Positions 52,301-63,013 of a DNA stretch of 64,000 nt are shown here, in pieces. Made by a program: the position numbers and the translations under genes. The notes under the pieces are model-generated. The model did not search any database. It was not told the DNA's origin and saw only the letters and a list, made by a program, of their open reading frames with translations. Location: the NCBI GenBank assembly GCA_964036155.1, contig OZ038423.1, positions 62,945,249 to 63,009,248 of the forward strand. The letters are read 5' to 3'. The stretch comes from Diploscapter coronatus (Eukaryota > Nematoda > Chromadorea > Rhabditida > Rhabditidae). The stretch's first letter is position 1, and each line of letters begins with the position of its first letter.

Positions 52301-55300
52301 AATAAAAAAATTCTTACGAAAAAGATAGCGAGATAGTCCATATCGGCGATGCACTCCACGCTGAACAAAACTCCAGATTTGGCTGTCGTTTGAAATGCCA
52401 TCACCTGCAGATTTACCAATAGGTTTTCAACAAATCACTCTCACTCACCAAATAGTCCCTTGTCGTGCTCGGTCGCTCGCTTTCCGGATATTCGAAGTAA
52501 ACTGCCGAGGGCTCGCCGGAAAATGTCAAAGTCGACGAATCTAAAAATATATTTATTCATACTTCATAAATTTGAAATTATTGCTAAATATCATCAGTTT
52601 TTCTCTGAACGAAAATATTTCGCAATTATCTGACACTAAAAAGTGTAGTGTATATATAAGCACTAATCACTTTCCTTGTAAAAACTAATGATTATGTGTG
52701 CAGACTATTGACTGTTATAAAATGAGCACCTGTTAGAGACTCGCTCAATTCACTCTCTTTCTCTAATCTTACCTTTCTCCCTACTATCACTCCCTTTCTT
52801 GTCAGTGATGACTAACGGGCACTGCTCATTCTGTCTGCAGCTTTTCCCTCTTTATAGTTATATTGTTCTCTCTCTCTCTCTCTCTCTCTTCAATCATTGA
52901 TTACTGCTTCATTTGTCATCCCCTCTTCCCCGACCAGTCAGTCTCATCTCCTGTCTGTCTTGGACGGTCGGTCCTGGTTTCCGTTTGTTAATTTTTCCAA
53001 ATTGTCTATTTTTCTTGTTGGACTAGACAATCAATAGTCCATTGCCAAAATTTGTGACTGATTCGCACTCGGCGAGCACAACAAAATCCTAGCCGACTTT
53101 CTTTCTATATGACTTATCATAGGCTGAATGATAGTAGTAACACCACGAGAAATACTAGACGCAATAAGAAGAATAGCGTTATCACTTTAAATGCGCTAAT
53201 GTCATAAGAAAAAGACTGCCTACAAATAACCCTTTCCTCTTAACTTTCACGTCTACAGGTCAGACGTATTCATTGTTTTTCTTTTCTAGCTGTAAAATTT
53301 TCCTACCTTCGTTGCAGCGTTCTCCAGAATGCGCAGTGAGTGAGCAGTCGCATCGAATGGAGTTCCACTGCTGAATGCATCGGCCTCCATTCGAGCAGGC
53401 TGAGGGGGAGCAGCGGACAACCGGGCCTAAAATTAGAATATCAGGAAGTGCACCCTTGATTTACAGAATCCGTACAATTGACTTCCGATAGAAGTGTTCA
53501 TCAATTTGTTTAGGTTCTAAAAAAGTTGCAAAATTAAATTATACGGACCCTGTCTTGATCGTTTTATAGGTGCATAAATTGAAATCGAAGGAAAAATCTT
53601 TTGAAAATCGATAAGTGCTTGTTTAAAAACCTCTAAATAGGGTGCGATATAAAATTGATAGCTAATCAAAATCAAAATTAACGTGGATGAAAGTTTCTAA
53701 CTTCTACAAATTATTCCACCCATACTTCAAAGGATAGCGACAGTCGTAAGAGAAGAGAAAAAAAAATCAATTCTGATGGTTGAGCAAACTGTTACCGGAT
53801 AAAATTTTCTGCATATTTTTCGATCGATGTGATATTGATTCTTAATTTGTATCCTCATAAAACGATTATGTAATCAACTTTTGGTCTTTCCGCGATTTCA
53901 TATTTTGATTTGTCAATCACTAACTATTAACATTTGTATTAGGCGTGACTGAGATAAGGAACCATTAAACATCTCGGCGACACACATTTCACATTTCCGA
54001 CATAAATATTCATTATTATTTACCACTGCAGCCCTGTACTACTGCCTCCTTCTGTTCTGCCTCTTCGAGCAAATCGAACATTTTCTCGTTGATCTTCAGG
54101 CTGCTGATGCATCCTCTGAGTCCCTTCACATTCTGCCTTATTTTTTCTGGCGCTCCACCTGCAAAGTACTGCGTCATCATCTTATTCTCAATTTTTATAA
54201 TGTTTGGATGTCTATAGGTCGAGACAGACGACTGACCAATTATAAGCGTGCCAGACAGTTGCGTCTTCCTCAGTTTGAGTTGTGCATTCGAGAGCACTAC
54301 TGTCGTATTGTCTACGGTCAAAACATGAAAGCCCGTTTTCGCGTCCTGAAAATAATTCGTCATTAGGGATGTTATGATTGTAGCTTCTCTTTCGCATTTT
54401 CTCACTTTTATCATTTTATAAGCTGTAAAATTAGATAATTGGCTTGTGGAATAAACCACCAAATGTTGATTATTTCACGCTTCATATTTCTTTTGCACTC
54501 ATGTCTTCTAGAAATTAATCTAAATTTAAATAAAATTTGCACTATCTGTATTAATTCGCCGAGAATGTATTCAATCGATCTTCATATTTCTATCCGTGAT
54601 TTCATAATACAATGGAAGAAATTCTGAATTTCCATGACATAATCAGTTAAAAATAATCTACGATAATAAACTCACTTTATAATTAATTAGATAACTACGG
54701 ATTACTGCTAAAATTAATATTTTCCATCAAAACAATAATTTTGCACATATTTTGCATATTCACCACCGCAAGCCCCGCCCACTTTCCGTGCCCTTTCAAT
54801 TTCGTCATTCCCTCTCTCACTTTAGGTCGGTTTCTTTCAATTTTTCACGAACCATCTTAATCATTTCCCGATAATTGGACATTAATTACCTCGCTAATTG
54901 ACTAATTGACTTAATTAGCCCCCTAAGTAACATATTTGTTCACCTTTAAGCAAATGTATTTCCTAGCAATTTTTTTTCTACCTTTATTTTGAGAAACGAA
55001 AACTAATTAGATAATTGCCCAATTAATATATAAATATAACTAGTTATGCATATTTTCCATCAATTCTTTAGCGTTTTTCACTCCGATTTTTCTAAATTCA
55101 CGACAGAAATTTCAGAGGGAAAATTAATACCAGCCTTTTTTCAATTTCTCATATATTTTAAACATAAAATTTTGTGAGTTTCAAATAGTGCTGATGGTTC
55201 GTTGGGAGTTTCTACAAAAAAAATCGCGAAAACGCACTAGTAAATGCAAAATTTGATATTTTAAAGTAATTCATTTCGTCTATTGTATAGAATAGCGCTC

Positions 55301-58300
55301 AAATTAACAGCTGGCATAATTATTTTCCAGAGATTTCCACTCTAAAATCACTTGTCATGGTCATGCAGACTTGTATCGAATTCTTATCGTTTCAGGTTTA
55401 CTTGCTTTTCCTTGATAACGTTTCTCTCTCTCTCTCAGTCGGATTTCATTATTACTCTCCTATGATTCATTCCCGTAGTAATTAGCCTTATTTTTTCTGG
55501 AATATTTTCGAAATGGTCTCTTCAATCCTTATATAACCCCCAAAATCTTTCGTAATTTGATGTCATTTCTAGTCGATAATTTGGCGAATTCATAAAAAAT
55601 AAAACTTTACAGCTAAAGTGAGGAGACTACGAGCTGCGATTCACGATCTAGCACCATTCGGTGCATGATAGTGAATTGGAATCAGAGATGGACGCAATTG
55701 CAAACAAGGCCAGGGAGCTTTATAAGGATCCCAAAATCAAGGTAATTAATAAACGATAAAAAAATAATCAAAATGATGTTTCTTAGATAATCGCGATCTC
55801 AATATTTAACACACCCTTCATTCTCTACGCTGTTATTTCACTGATTGTTAACGCTTTCACGTAAGTTTACAATCACGATCTATAAATAAGGGTTTTTTTT
55901 CTAGAACTACAAAGAACGGGTGGTTTTACGACGCTCTCCCAATAGATATCATTACGGTAAGAAACTAGCTATTTCTGTCCTTAATTATCAGAATTATTCA
56001 TTTAGCTAATAATAAGCGCTTTCTCTCTGATCTCCGCTTGGAAGGAATGGTACTGGCAGCTAATCATAATTTTATCCATAAATGTGAGTTGTTTACAATT
56101 TTACAAGTAATCAAAATAAAAATGCTACTTACCTTAGTAAAAGTTAAGCCAATTTTAGCGATAATTGAAAGAAATGGAGAGATGAATGGTCCAAATCAAA
56201 ACTTTATCCAAGGGATAAATATAAAAACTAATTTTACATGAATCAATAAATTCATTTTCAAGACTAGCGTCAATTTTCATGAGAAATTATTAAGATAAGC
56301 ATAAAGCTTGATAGCAAGAAAGAAAAAATTTTAATCGTTACGTTTATATCAATTAATTTAAGGTGCTTTTTGGCTTCATTGTTCTTGTCACCCTCGTTCT
56401 CTCTCTCACTTCCCCAAGTAGGCCTATATTTACGATCGTCATCGAAGTCTATTCAAAATTTGTAATTTAGCATTTTTTGAAGATGTTGGATATAATAAAT
56501 GGACCCTTTGGACTCTACTAGTTTTTATTTTGCTTGGTAAGTTAGTCATTTGTTTTCTTATACAGATCGAGCGAATTTTGACGGTTGTGCAATGCACATC
56601 TATCATCTTGCAATTATCTTTCGACACTCATTCTTTACTACTCCCGAAAAGAAAAGATCTATAAAACTGTCCAGTCGAGTCAAACCGATTAGGATTTCTA
56701 TGCTTTGTTATTTTAGTGGAAGTAGCCTATGTGATTGTACTTTATGGACTGATCAAGAAGATTCATCAAAAACGCAGGACGATGAACCGTGATACTGCGG
56801 AAACGTAGGAATAAATGAAGTTGAAATATTCTACCAGATAATTTTAGCCCCCTTCATGATTATCCCGAAGAGATAAGAAGAGCAAGTTTTGTGATTGGAT
56901 CGCGACTAGGCAGCCGCGAAACTCCGCGTGGAGAAATATCTCAGGGGCTCAATAACGAACAAGATTCTAATGTTTAATTGTACAGTTGTGTTCAATGTAT
57001 TTTTAGGCTATAAATAAATAAATAAAACCTGATAAAGGAGAATATTGTGCCATCGCAGATCGCTCAGATGTTGTCCTCCGGGCAGCTTGGGGGACTCGAT
57101 GGCATCGTCCATTTTCCATCCTTTGTACGAATAACGAATTCTGAAAACCAAAGAATGAGATGTGTTTCCAAATGTTTCACCACTTTGTTTCTATTTCAAT
57201 TTGTAAAGAGTTTTTAATAATGACACTAAATAGGTATACAAATTGATAATTAGTAAATGACGGAGAAATGGAGAGATGAAATATGCACTGATGGAATGAT
57301 TTTTTATCAAGTAATTAAATATTTATGAAAAGATAATAAAAACGAAATTCTATTATTTGACAAAAAGTCACCTCATCAATTACAAACGGGCATAAAATTT
57401 TATCAAATTAATGCAAAACATTCAAAATCTACCTTCCATTAACCAACTCGACAGTCATTTGGTCGCTCCCGTCGTGCGGAATTGTGGCCAACAGAAGTGC
57501 ACTTCGAATGAGGGTTTGGAATTTGAATTGAACCCGAAATGTACCCGCCAACGATGATAACTGAAAAATCTTTATTACTTCCAAAAACTGAGAAGAAAGA
57601 TTCAGACCTTCCTAGAAGAATAGACTAGGTATCCTGAGGTATTCGTGAAAGACACGGTGAATGGCTTGGTCTTTCTGGAAAATCTTACAAATTTATAGAA
57701 AAATGAGAAAAAATCTTGCATATTTCGCTGTCCTTTGTGCTCTCGTCCACTTCTGCCTTCTCTGCGCAAGTCGTCCATCAAATCAACTTCATTCAGAACC
57801 TGAGAGTGCGCTTTTTAAATAAGATGGAATGATTTCGACTTACCAATTTAGAAATAGCTCCTCTGAAATTCTGGTCTCGGGGCGTTTCATCGGGTAGATG
57901 CAAACTGCGTGCGGGACCGATTTCATCCCTTTGAATGGCTATTGAAGAAGGCAGAATTACTGAAAACTCACTCTTTTTTCATAAATAAAAATCAATAGTA
58001 ATCTTTAGTAGCAAAAGCACAAAGTGGTAAGAAATCAATGGAGAAATTCATTGCATAATTCACGTGTTCTTTTCAAATTTTTCAATCTTTAAAGGATCAT
58101 AAATGAAGATCAACTAACTGTTGTGTCCCCACGACCCGTCGAGATACAGGAGAATTCGATCGCCCAGTCGTCTGACCTGTGCGGAGTGCCATCGATTGTC
58201 GCTCAGTCCGTGGCCCCACGAGAATGTCTGCAAAAAGCTTATTTTGTCTCATTCCTTTTAGCAAAGTTCAAATTTCCTAACTCTCGCTATGTGATCAAAA

Positions 58301-61300
58301 TTTCTGTGATTTCTCTGCTGACAACAATAAGAATAATAGATTGTTTCGGAGGAAATTATTGCTACAGCTAAACAAGGATGGCAAGAGTCGATTTTCTGGG
58401 ACGGGCCGATTACAGGTAATCTTGGATATTCTAGCAGCCAAAACAAGGAACTTGCAAGATAAAACTTAAAAGATCTAAAGTCTCACATTATTCGTTTCTC
58501 CGTTTTTGAAGTAGACATTCAAAGCTCCATTGTCCATGTAGACGGTGAATCGATGGTGAATCTGAGTGTTCGATTTTGTGTCCAGAATGACGCCGCTGGG
58601 AAAATCCGTCTAAAAATTAGAAAATCGACAAAAATCACAAAATTTCTTACTTTGAATCGGAACTGCACGTGTTCAGCTTCAGAAACGACCGTCGTGGGCA
58701 GGATGTAGACGTGTTGCTGCTCACCGTCAAGTTCGACTGGGGAGGGTTCTGAAAGAAAGAAATCCATAATTTATTCAAAGATAACAAGAAAAACTACCGA
58801 TATTGCAAGTTTCTCCCTCATATCCAGTCATCTCGCAGTGGCATTTGAACGCAGCCAGGGTCGGCTCGCATCTGCCGTAATTCTTGCATGGATTCGGATC
58901 GCACGGATTCAGAGAATTCTGCATCAGACACCCGAGAGAAATACCGACTGAAATTCGAATATTCAGGAATTTTTTTAATGATGAATAAATGCTGGATTCA
59001 GTATTTCGAGGCAATAATTGCATGCGCATATGTAATTAATGAATAAAAACAGGTTGTACCTGTAGAATTGTTGTTTTCGAAGATGGTTGCGATCTTGGAA
59101 CTGATTCCATTGACTCGGAAGTTCTTGACGCAACCCTGGAATCCTTTGCCGAGGGAGATCGACCAGATGGAAGACGGGTAGGTCAGCATCGGGAAACGGG
59201 GCAGACCGCCCAGGTAAATCGGGTCATCTAAAAGGTACCGAAATATAATGTGATCAAGTTTTCATATGGAAATATTCTATTCTCCGATATTTCAGAAAAA
59301 GCCATATTAAATCGGTGATGAAATGTTGACATTTTTCACATTATCCAAGAAAACGAGATCTCAAAATGTTAGCTTAGCTAGACACGGAAAAGGAGACTGA
59401 AATCATGCGAATTTCAATGCTATTTTATGACATAACTTTCTAATATTCCTAATGAAATTAATTTACCTACCAATTATGAGGTTAGAAGAGATCCCAGGCG
59501 TGTGGAAGTCCGTTTTGACAGTGTCGACGACAACGCTGCCTGTTCGCGCGATTCTCTCCAAGTATACACTGTGCCATTCGCCAGAAGAGGTGGAAATTTT
59601 CTTGGCTGTCGTCTAAATGACTTTATATGAATATGATAAAAAAAGATGACTGATTTATTTATCTAGAGATAAAATATGGGCTATAAAAATTCTAATAAAA
59701 ATCCTATAATAGTCAAATCACGACTTTTCACATGAAGCAATGCAAATAATAAGAGTGAAACGTGGAAAGCGAGTTTTATATTTTCTATCGTAAACTGAAA
59801 GTTTATAGATCTTAGATACACAGATACTGGAGATAAAAGTAAGATAATTTGATTAAAAATAGAATTGAGGTCTAAAAGAATTCAAGAGGAAAACTCCCGT
59901 TCTTATTTTTGCGTTTAATTTCGAACTTATTCTTGACTAACAATAATTTGAATGATATTTTCTGGTTAAACTAGAAAAGATCGGATTTTCGGGAAGTTAA
60001 GATTTTGGCCTGAATGAAAATACCCAACCCAAGTTACACTAATTGAAACTGCTCGAAAAATAGGCTGACTCGAGCCATAGTAATCAAGTGTTCAACCTGC
60101 AATTTGACAGCTCCAGATCCGAGATTGATGATCATGAAGAGGTGTCCGTCGACCAGCTCGAATGCCAGGTAGTCACTCGCGTTGTTCTGCATCATTCCGT
60201 GATACAGAAGCAGGCCGTCCGACTCGGAGGAGCGGAATTGAAATGCTGGAAATTAAGGGAAAAGTAGAGCTAGGGAGCACTTTCGTCAGACGAAAATAAA
60301 CTATATGAGGGGGTAGGTCGGAGGACCGAAATTGAAACTCTAGTCGAAACACCAGGTCGCATTCGTGAAAATTTTCTACTAGTTACAAATTGGAGAGAGA
60401 AGTTTGTTAAGAAAATATAATGGTGGTAGGTCGCAAGGAATTTCTGACGATCGTCCTCCCTAGGTCTGGGGAGAGGTAATAGTGAGTGAATGAAAAATGA
60501 TTAAAGACTTACATAAACTTCCACTGGAGAGACTGTTCCATTTGGGCAGAGGTAAATATCCCTTGTCGGAAGCGAACGAGAGAATGTCGGGTGGCTGGGA
60601 GGGATTCTTGCACGAAAACGACAATTCACCACCTAAAAATGACGAAATTCTGCGAAAAAAAATCATTTTCTTACCGGTCTGGATAGTGTTCTCGCCAAAG
60701 CCCTGATCAGCGATGTTGACGAAGAGGATACGTTGTGAATCGGCGTCGTATTTCACCTGAAAGGAAAGTTTTGTATCATGAAAATCATATTTTTTAATTG
60801 CAAATATACAGACTTAAAAATAGAATTTAGCGAGATGTCTGAAAAAACAATTTGAGCCCGAATACTTGAAAATTTGTAATTCATGTAGTTAATGATTTGA
60901 AAAGTGTACAAACAAACCTACCTTCTTCAAGCATCCCCTGAACGGACTCCGATTGATTCCGCGCATCGGATTGTCTTTGGGCAGTCCTCCCACAAAAGCG
61001 AAAGCATTCGTGATCCAGTCCAGTTCAGGTGCGTACTGGCGGATTTCGTCCTTCCGGCCATCCACAGTCAGCGTCATCTAGAATTAGTGAAATGAAAACT
61101 AAATCCTCAACACTAAAACATGCTAAAGGAATTTAGGGGTAAAGTTTTGAAATTATATTGGGGAAATTTGTAGTAATGCAAGTACTGAAGTTAAAGTATC
61201 GTGCAGAAATTAACGTGGCGAGTTTTGAAGAGCGTGATCATGTGTGATTGCAGTATTCCATTTTATTTGCAGGTATATAGGTTAGTTTACGACATTTCAG

Positions 61301-63013
61301 TTTTATAGGTAAAGCCATAACAGAAGAAGTGAAGGGATAGCGAAGTAAGAAGCGAAAATAATCTTGGCCTATTGAGAAGACACAAAGTTACTTCCCGCGA
61401 AAGGCGACTTACATGGACTGCAGCTATTTTTTCCGAGTGCTAAACTCGATTGCATCATCAATCAATAGCTTTTTACCGAGATTCGGAAAAATTACAAGAT
61501 TTGCAACAACCGCTAGATCTTTTATGAGTGAAAAAATCATTCATTGAGTTATTATCTTAGTAAGAAAAAGAAGCCTGGAGAAACGAAGATGATATTCCTC
61601 ACGGCTCCTAGAAAAAGACACCGGCTTTTTTCTTTTCCTATCTTGCTTCCCATACTATTTCTTAGAAAACCCAGTGTCTTTTTCTATTAGCCATTTTTCA
61701 CAATATAGACCTTGTGGTTGTTTCAAATTTGGTAGGAGCTATGAGATAATGATAAAAGCAAATACGGTAAAGTTACCATCTGCAGACTTCTCTCGAGAAC
61801 TACCGTATGCCAGACATCGTCATCGAATCGCTCTGCCGGGTAGCTGTTGAACATTCTGCAAGCACTCGGGAAATAACTACAATGTGCGGTTTCGAAATTT
61901 TACGAAAGTGCTTATCGCACTGAAATTTCTTCGTTTTTGAATTTTTGGTGTCGATAATTTAAATCTATTCGCTGGTCTGACAACTTTCGCAATTTGCCTG
62001 ACTCAGCGCCTTTCCCAGATTACACATCTGCTATGTTTTTTCTCCTCTCTTTTCTCTGCAATCCTCGACCGTGTCTAAAACTTTGCTCTTTCGATCGGAC
62101 AGGGCAGAACACGGCTGCTGCTATTTTGTTCCATTACTAGTGATGAAATAAGTACTCAAACTGGACTAAGGCTCAACTCACTTGCATGGACAAAATAGTG
62201 CTCTCGAGAGCACCCGAGAAAATAACCGGACAGAAAAGAACTGCGGTTCCCGTGCTGTCATAGAAATTTTCATGTTTTACCTTATCAGTCTTGGCTCTGT
62301 TCCGTCGAATTTCGAAGTTGCAATTAAAGCCCCATTTTCGATCATCAGGTGAAGAAAACTCTGAAAAATGTCATTGAAGATGGTTGTTTTTCATCAAATC
62401 GACTTTCTCATCTCCAGCGAAAAAGAGCATAGCTGATCCATGAACGGTCTTGAATGACAATGTGAAGTTCTCCTTTTTCGTTCGCACCTGAGGACAAGGA
62501 CACATTATTGTGAAATTAGCTGATAAGGAATAAAAGCACCTGTGATGAAATCAAATTCGAAACATCGTAGCCAATCCATTCGTTTCCAGAAAATGTCAAT
62601 TCAGAGTCGGACTTTTCTGAAATAATATTACTCTTGATCTATCTTTACCAGGTATAACCTCAACTCATAAATAATCTTACGAGTCTAAAAATTAAAAACG
62701 AGGATATGAAGAAAAATATTGAAAATGGATTATTTCGTCATTTTGCATAACGTAAACTAATGCTTTCATAATTTTCCCACCTATTTCACACTGTCTTCCC
62801 TCGAACTCACTGAACGAGCAGTCGCATTTCGGTCCATCATTCGTGTTGTAGCAGGTGCCGTCGTTCTGACAGGTAAACTGCTCGCGAGATGAACCCTGGA
62901 CAATTTCACAATTATCTTGCAGGGAAAACATTCGCCTACTGGCTTTGGACCGCAATTATCGTCTTCATTCTGCCGAGCGCCGACAGCATCGAGCAGTTGG
63001 GGAGACGTTATTC
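34318..63013 (-). CDS. nrx-1: alpha-neurexin (5' end beyond window)
   Basis: Presynaptic adhesion receptor. Exons 63013-62940, 62895-62781, 62616-62540, 62487-62404, 62360-62281, 61855-61777, 61077-60922, 60756-60675, 60632-60513, 60245-60097, 59612-59471, 59227-59060, 58947-58798, 58748-58651, 58609-58487, 58227-58119, 57938-57844, 57799-57720, 57674-57608, 57560-57433, 57140-57029, 54345-54024, 53426-53307, 52540-52449, 52404-52318, 52013-51916, 51726-51656, 51611-51524, 51474-51380, 45967-45864, 44250-44157, 39066-38950 (or to 38200), 35574-35426, 35147-35010, 34769-34653 and 34479-34318 are in phase, about 1380 visible residues. Order: EGF1 (FTCQNDGTCYNTNDGPKCDC), LNS2, LNS3, EGF2 (CKNYGRCEPTLAAFKCHC), LNS4, LNS5, EGF3 (ACSNGGRCIQQ), LNS6 (SISGLNFNGIMLIDL), Ser/Thr stalk, membrane helix (LILIASVSVILFIAIIVF), cytoplasmic tail ending KKKDFKEWYV, a PDZ-binding terminus. 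The layout matches alpha-neurexins; signal peptide and most of LNS1 are off-window. Confidence 0.95.
35575..38199. other. nrx-1: neurexin intron, purine-rich on the plus strand
   Basis: Intron between the stalk exon and the next stalk/linker exon. Long tracts such as 35880-36000 and 37840-37910 are almost pure A/G on the plus strand, so the neurexin transcript is pyrimidine-rich here. Long open frames in this stretch (for example minus 37168-37554) lack splice-phase fit and look compositional. Confidence 0.45.
38200..38949 (-). CDS. nrx-1: optional 750-bp extension of the neurexin stalk exon (alternative 5' splice site)
   Basis: The exon opening at 39066 has a strong donor at 38950 (GGGAG|gtgagtt). 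The reading frame stays open for another 250 codons to a second strong donor at 38200 (ACTGG|gtgagac). Both leave phase 1 and both join the next exon as a Glu codon. The extra segment contains a His/Asn stretch, an acidic stretch (DELEDEYDNSDEA), six consecutive glutamines, Ser-rich runs and a long Thr/Pro-rich tail (TTQTSTTRATTAKLTTPITK), i.e. a mucin-like extracellular stalk. If neither donor were used the frame would end at 38162 and give a form without the membrane helix. Use of each donor is inferred. Confidence 0.65.
39685..39690 (-). terminator. poly(A) signal downstream of the alternative terminal exon
   Basis: AATAAA on the minus strand 25 bases after the stop codon of the open frame at 39715-39996. 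Confidence 0.45.
39715..39996 (-). CDS. possible alternative 3'-terminal exon of neurexin
   Basis: An acceptor (CAATTTGTAG) is followed by 94 codons, YKWMIVMTSTVLPILCLMDW then a charged, Pro-rich and acidic tail (TNDEDDDDITQDKHDGLN), then TAA and a poly(A) signal. Its phase (0) does not fit the exon ending at 44157 but fits the exon ending at 45864, so joining would skip 44250-44157. That would give a C-terminus lacking the canonical membrane helix and PDZ ligand but carrying a short hydrophobic segment. It could instead be a small independent gene starting at the internal Met (39987). Codon use looks coding, but there is no homology I recognise. Confidence 0.4.
   Translation of the reverse strand, partial: YKWMIVMTSTVLPILCLMDWQSPKCRLNAALPPPKFASNYDIQQPKRLTPTEAEAEHERSFVLPLPQLSRNDIESTNDEDDDDITQDKHDGLN
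39997..44156. other. nrx-1: large neurexin intron, purine-rich on the plus strand
   Basis: No exon recognised. From about 40200 to 41770 the plus strand is dominated by A and G (GAGGAAGA-like tracts), giving long but low-complexity Phe/Ser/Leu/Pro-rich minus-strand frames, up to 205 codons at 41050-41667. A pure AG run lies at 42979-42994, and an AATGTTG unit is repeated near 42760-42780. Confidence 0.45.
44251..45863. other. nrx-1: neurexin intron, nothing recognised
   Basis: About 1.6 kb between two small stalk exons. Mixed AT-rich and purine-rich sequence; no exon or RNA gene recognised. Confidence 0.4.
45968..51379. other. nrx-1: 5.4-kb neurexin intron, nothing firmly recognised
   Basis: This largest intron separates LNS6 from the juxtamembrane stalk, the place where short-form neurexin promoters occur in other animals. 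The plus strand is purine-rich in patches (for example 50040-50240). A plus-strand frame at 49507-49758 has no supporting splice or homology evidence. I cannot identify an internal first exon. Confidence 0.4.
52867..52889. repeat. (CT)n microsatellite
   Basis: About eleven TC units in the intron between EGF3 and LNS6 exons, within a longer pyrimidine-rich tract on the plus strand. Confidence 0.8.
55688..56808 (+). CDS. small four-helix membrane protein nested antisense in a neurexin intron
   Basis: Seven exons close in phase to 156 residues: 55688-55741, 55787-55860, 55905-55956, 56006-56083, 56363-56417, 56471-56536, 56717-56808. The protein has a short charged start (MDAIANKARELYKDPK) and four hydrophobic segments: IIAISIFNTPFILYAVISLI, then LIISAFSLIS with WQLIIILSIN, VLFGFIVLVTLVLSL, and a pair made of WTLWTLLVFILL and AYVIVLYGLI. 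It ends basic (KKIHQKRRTMNRDTAET). This layout recalls small tetraspanning proteins, but I recognise no family. An acceptor (TTTACAG) lies about 75 bases before the ATG, consistent with trans-splicing. AATAAA repeats at about 57011-57025 abut neurexin exon 57140-57029. The whole gene fits within the intron 54346-57028. Confidence 0.75.
57011..57025 (+). terminator. overlapping poly(A) signals of the nested membrane-protein gene
   Basis: Overlapping AATAAATAAATAAA about 200 bases after the stop codon, ending only a few bases before the antisense neurexin exon 57029-57140. Transcript ends may overlap that exon. Confidence 0.5.
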
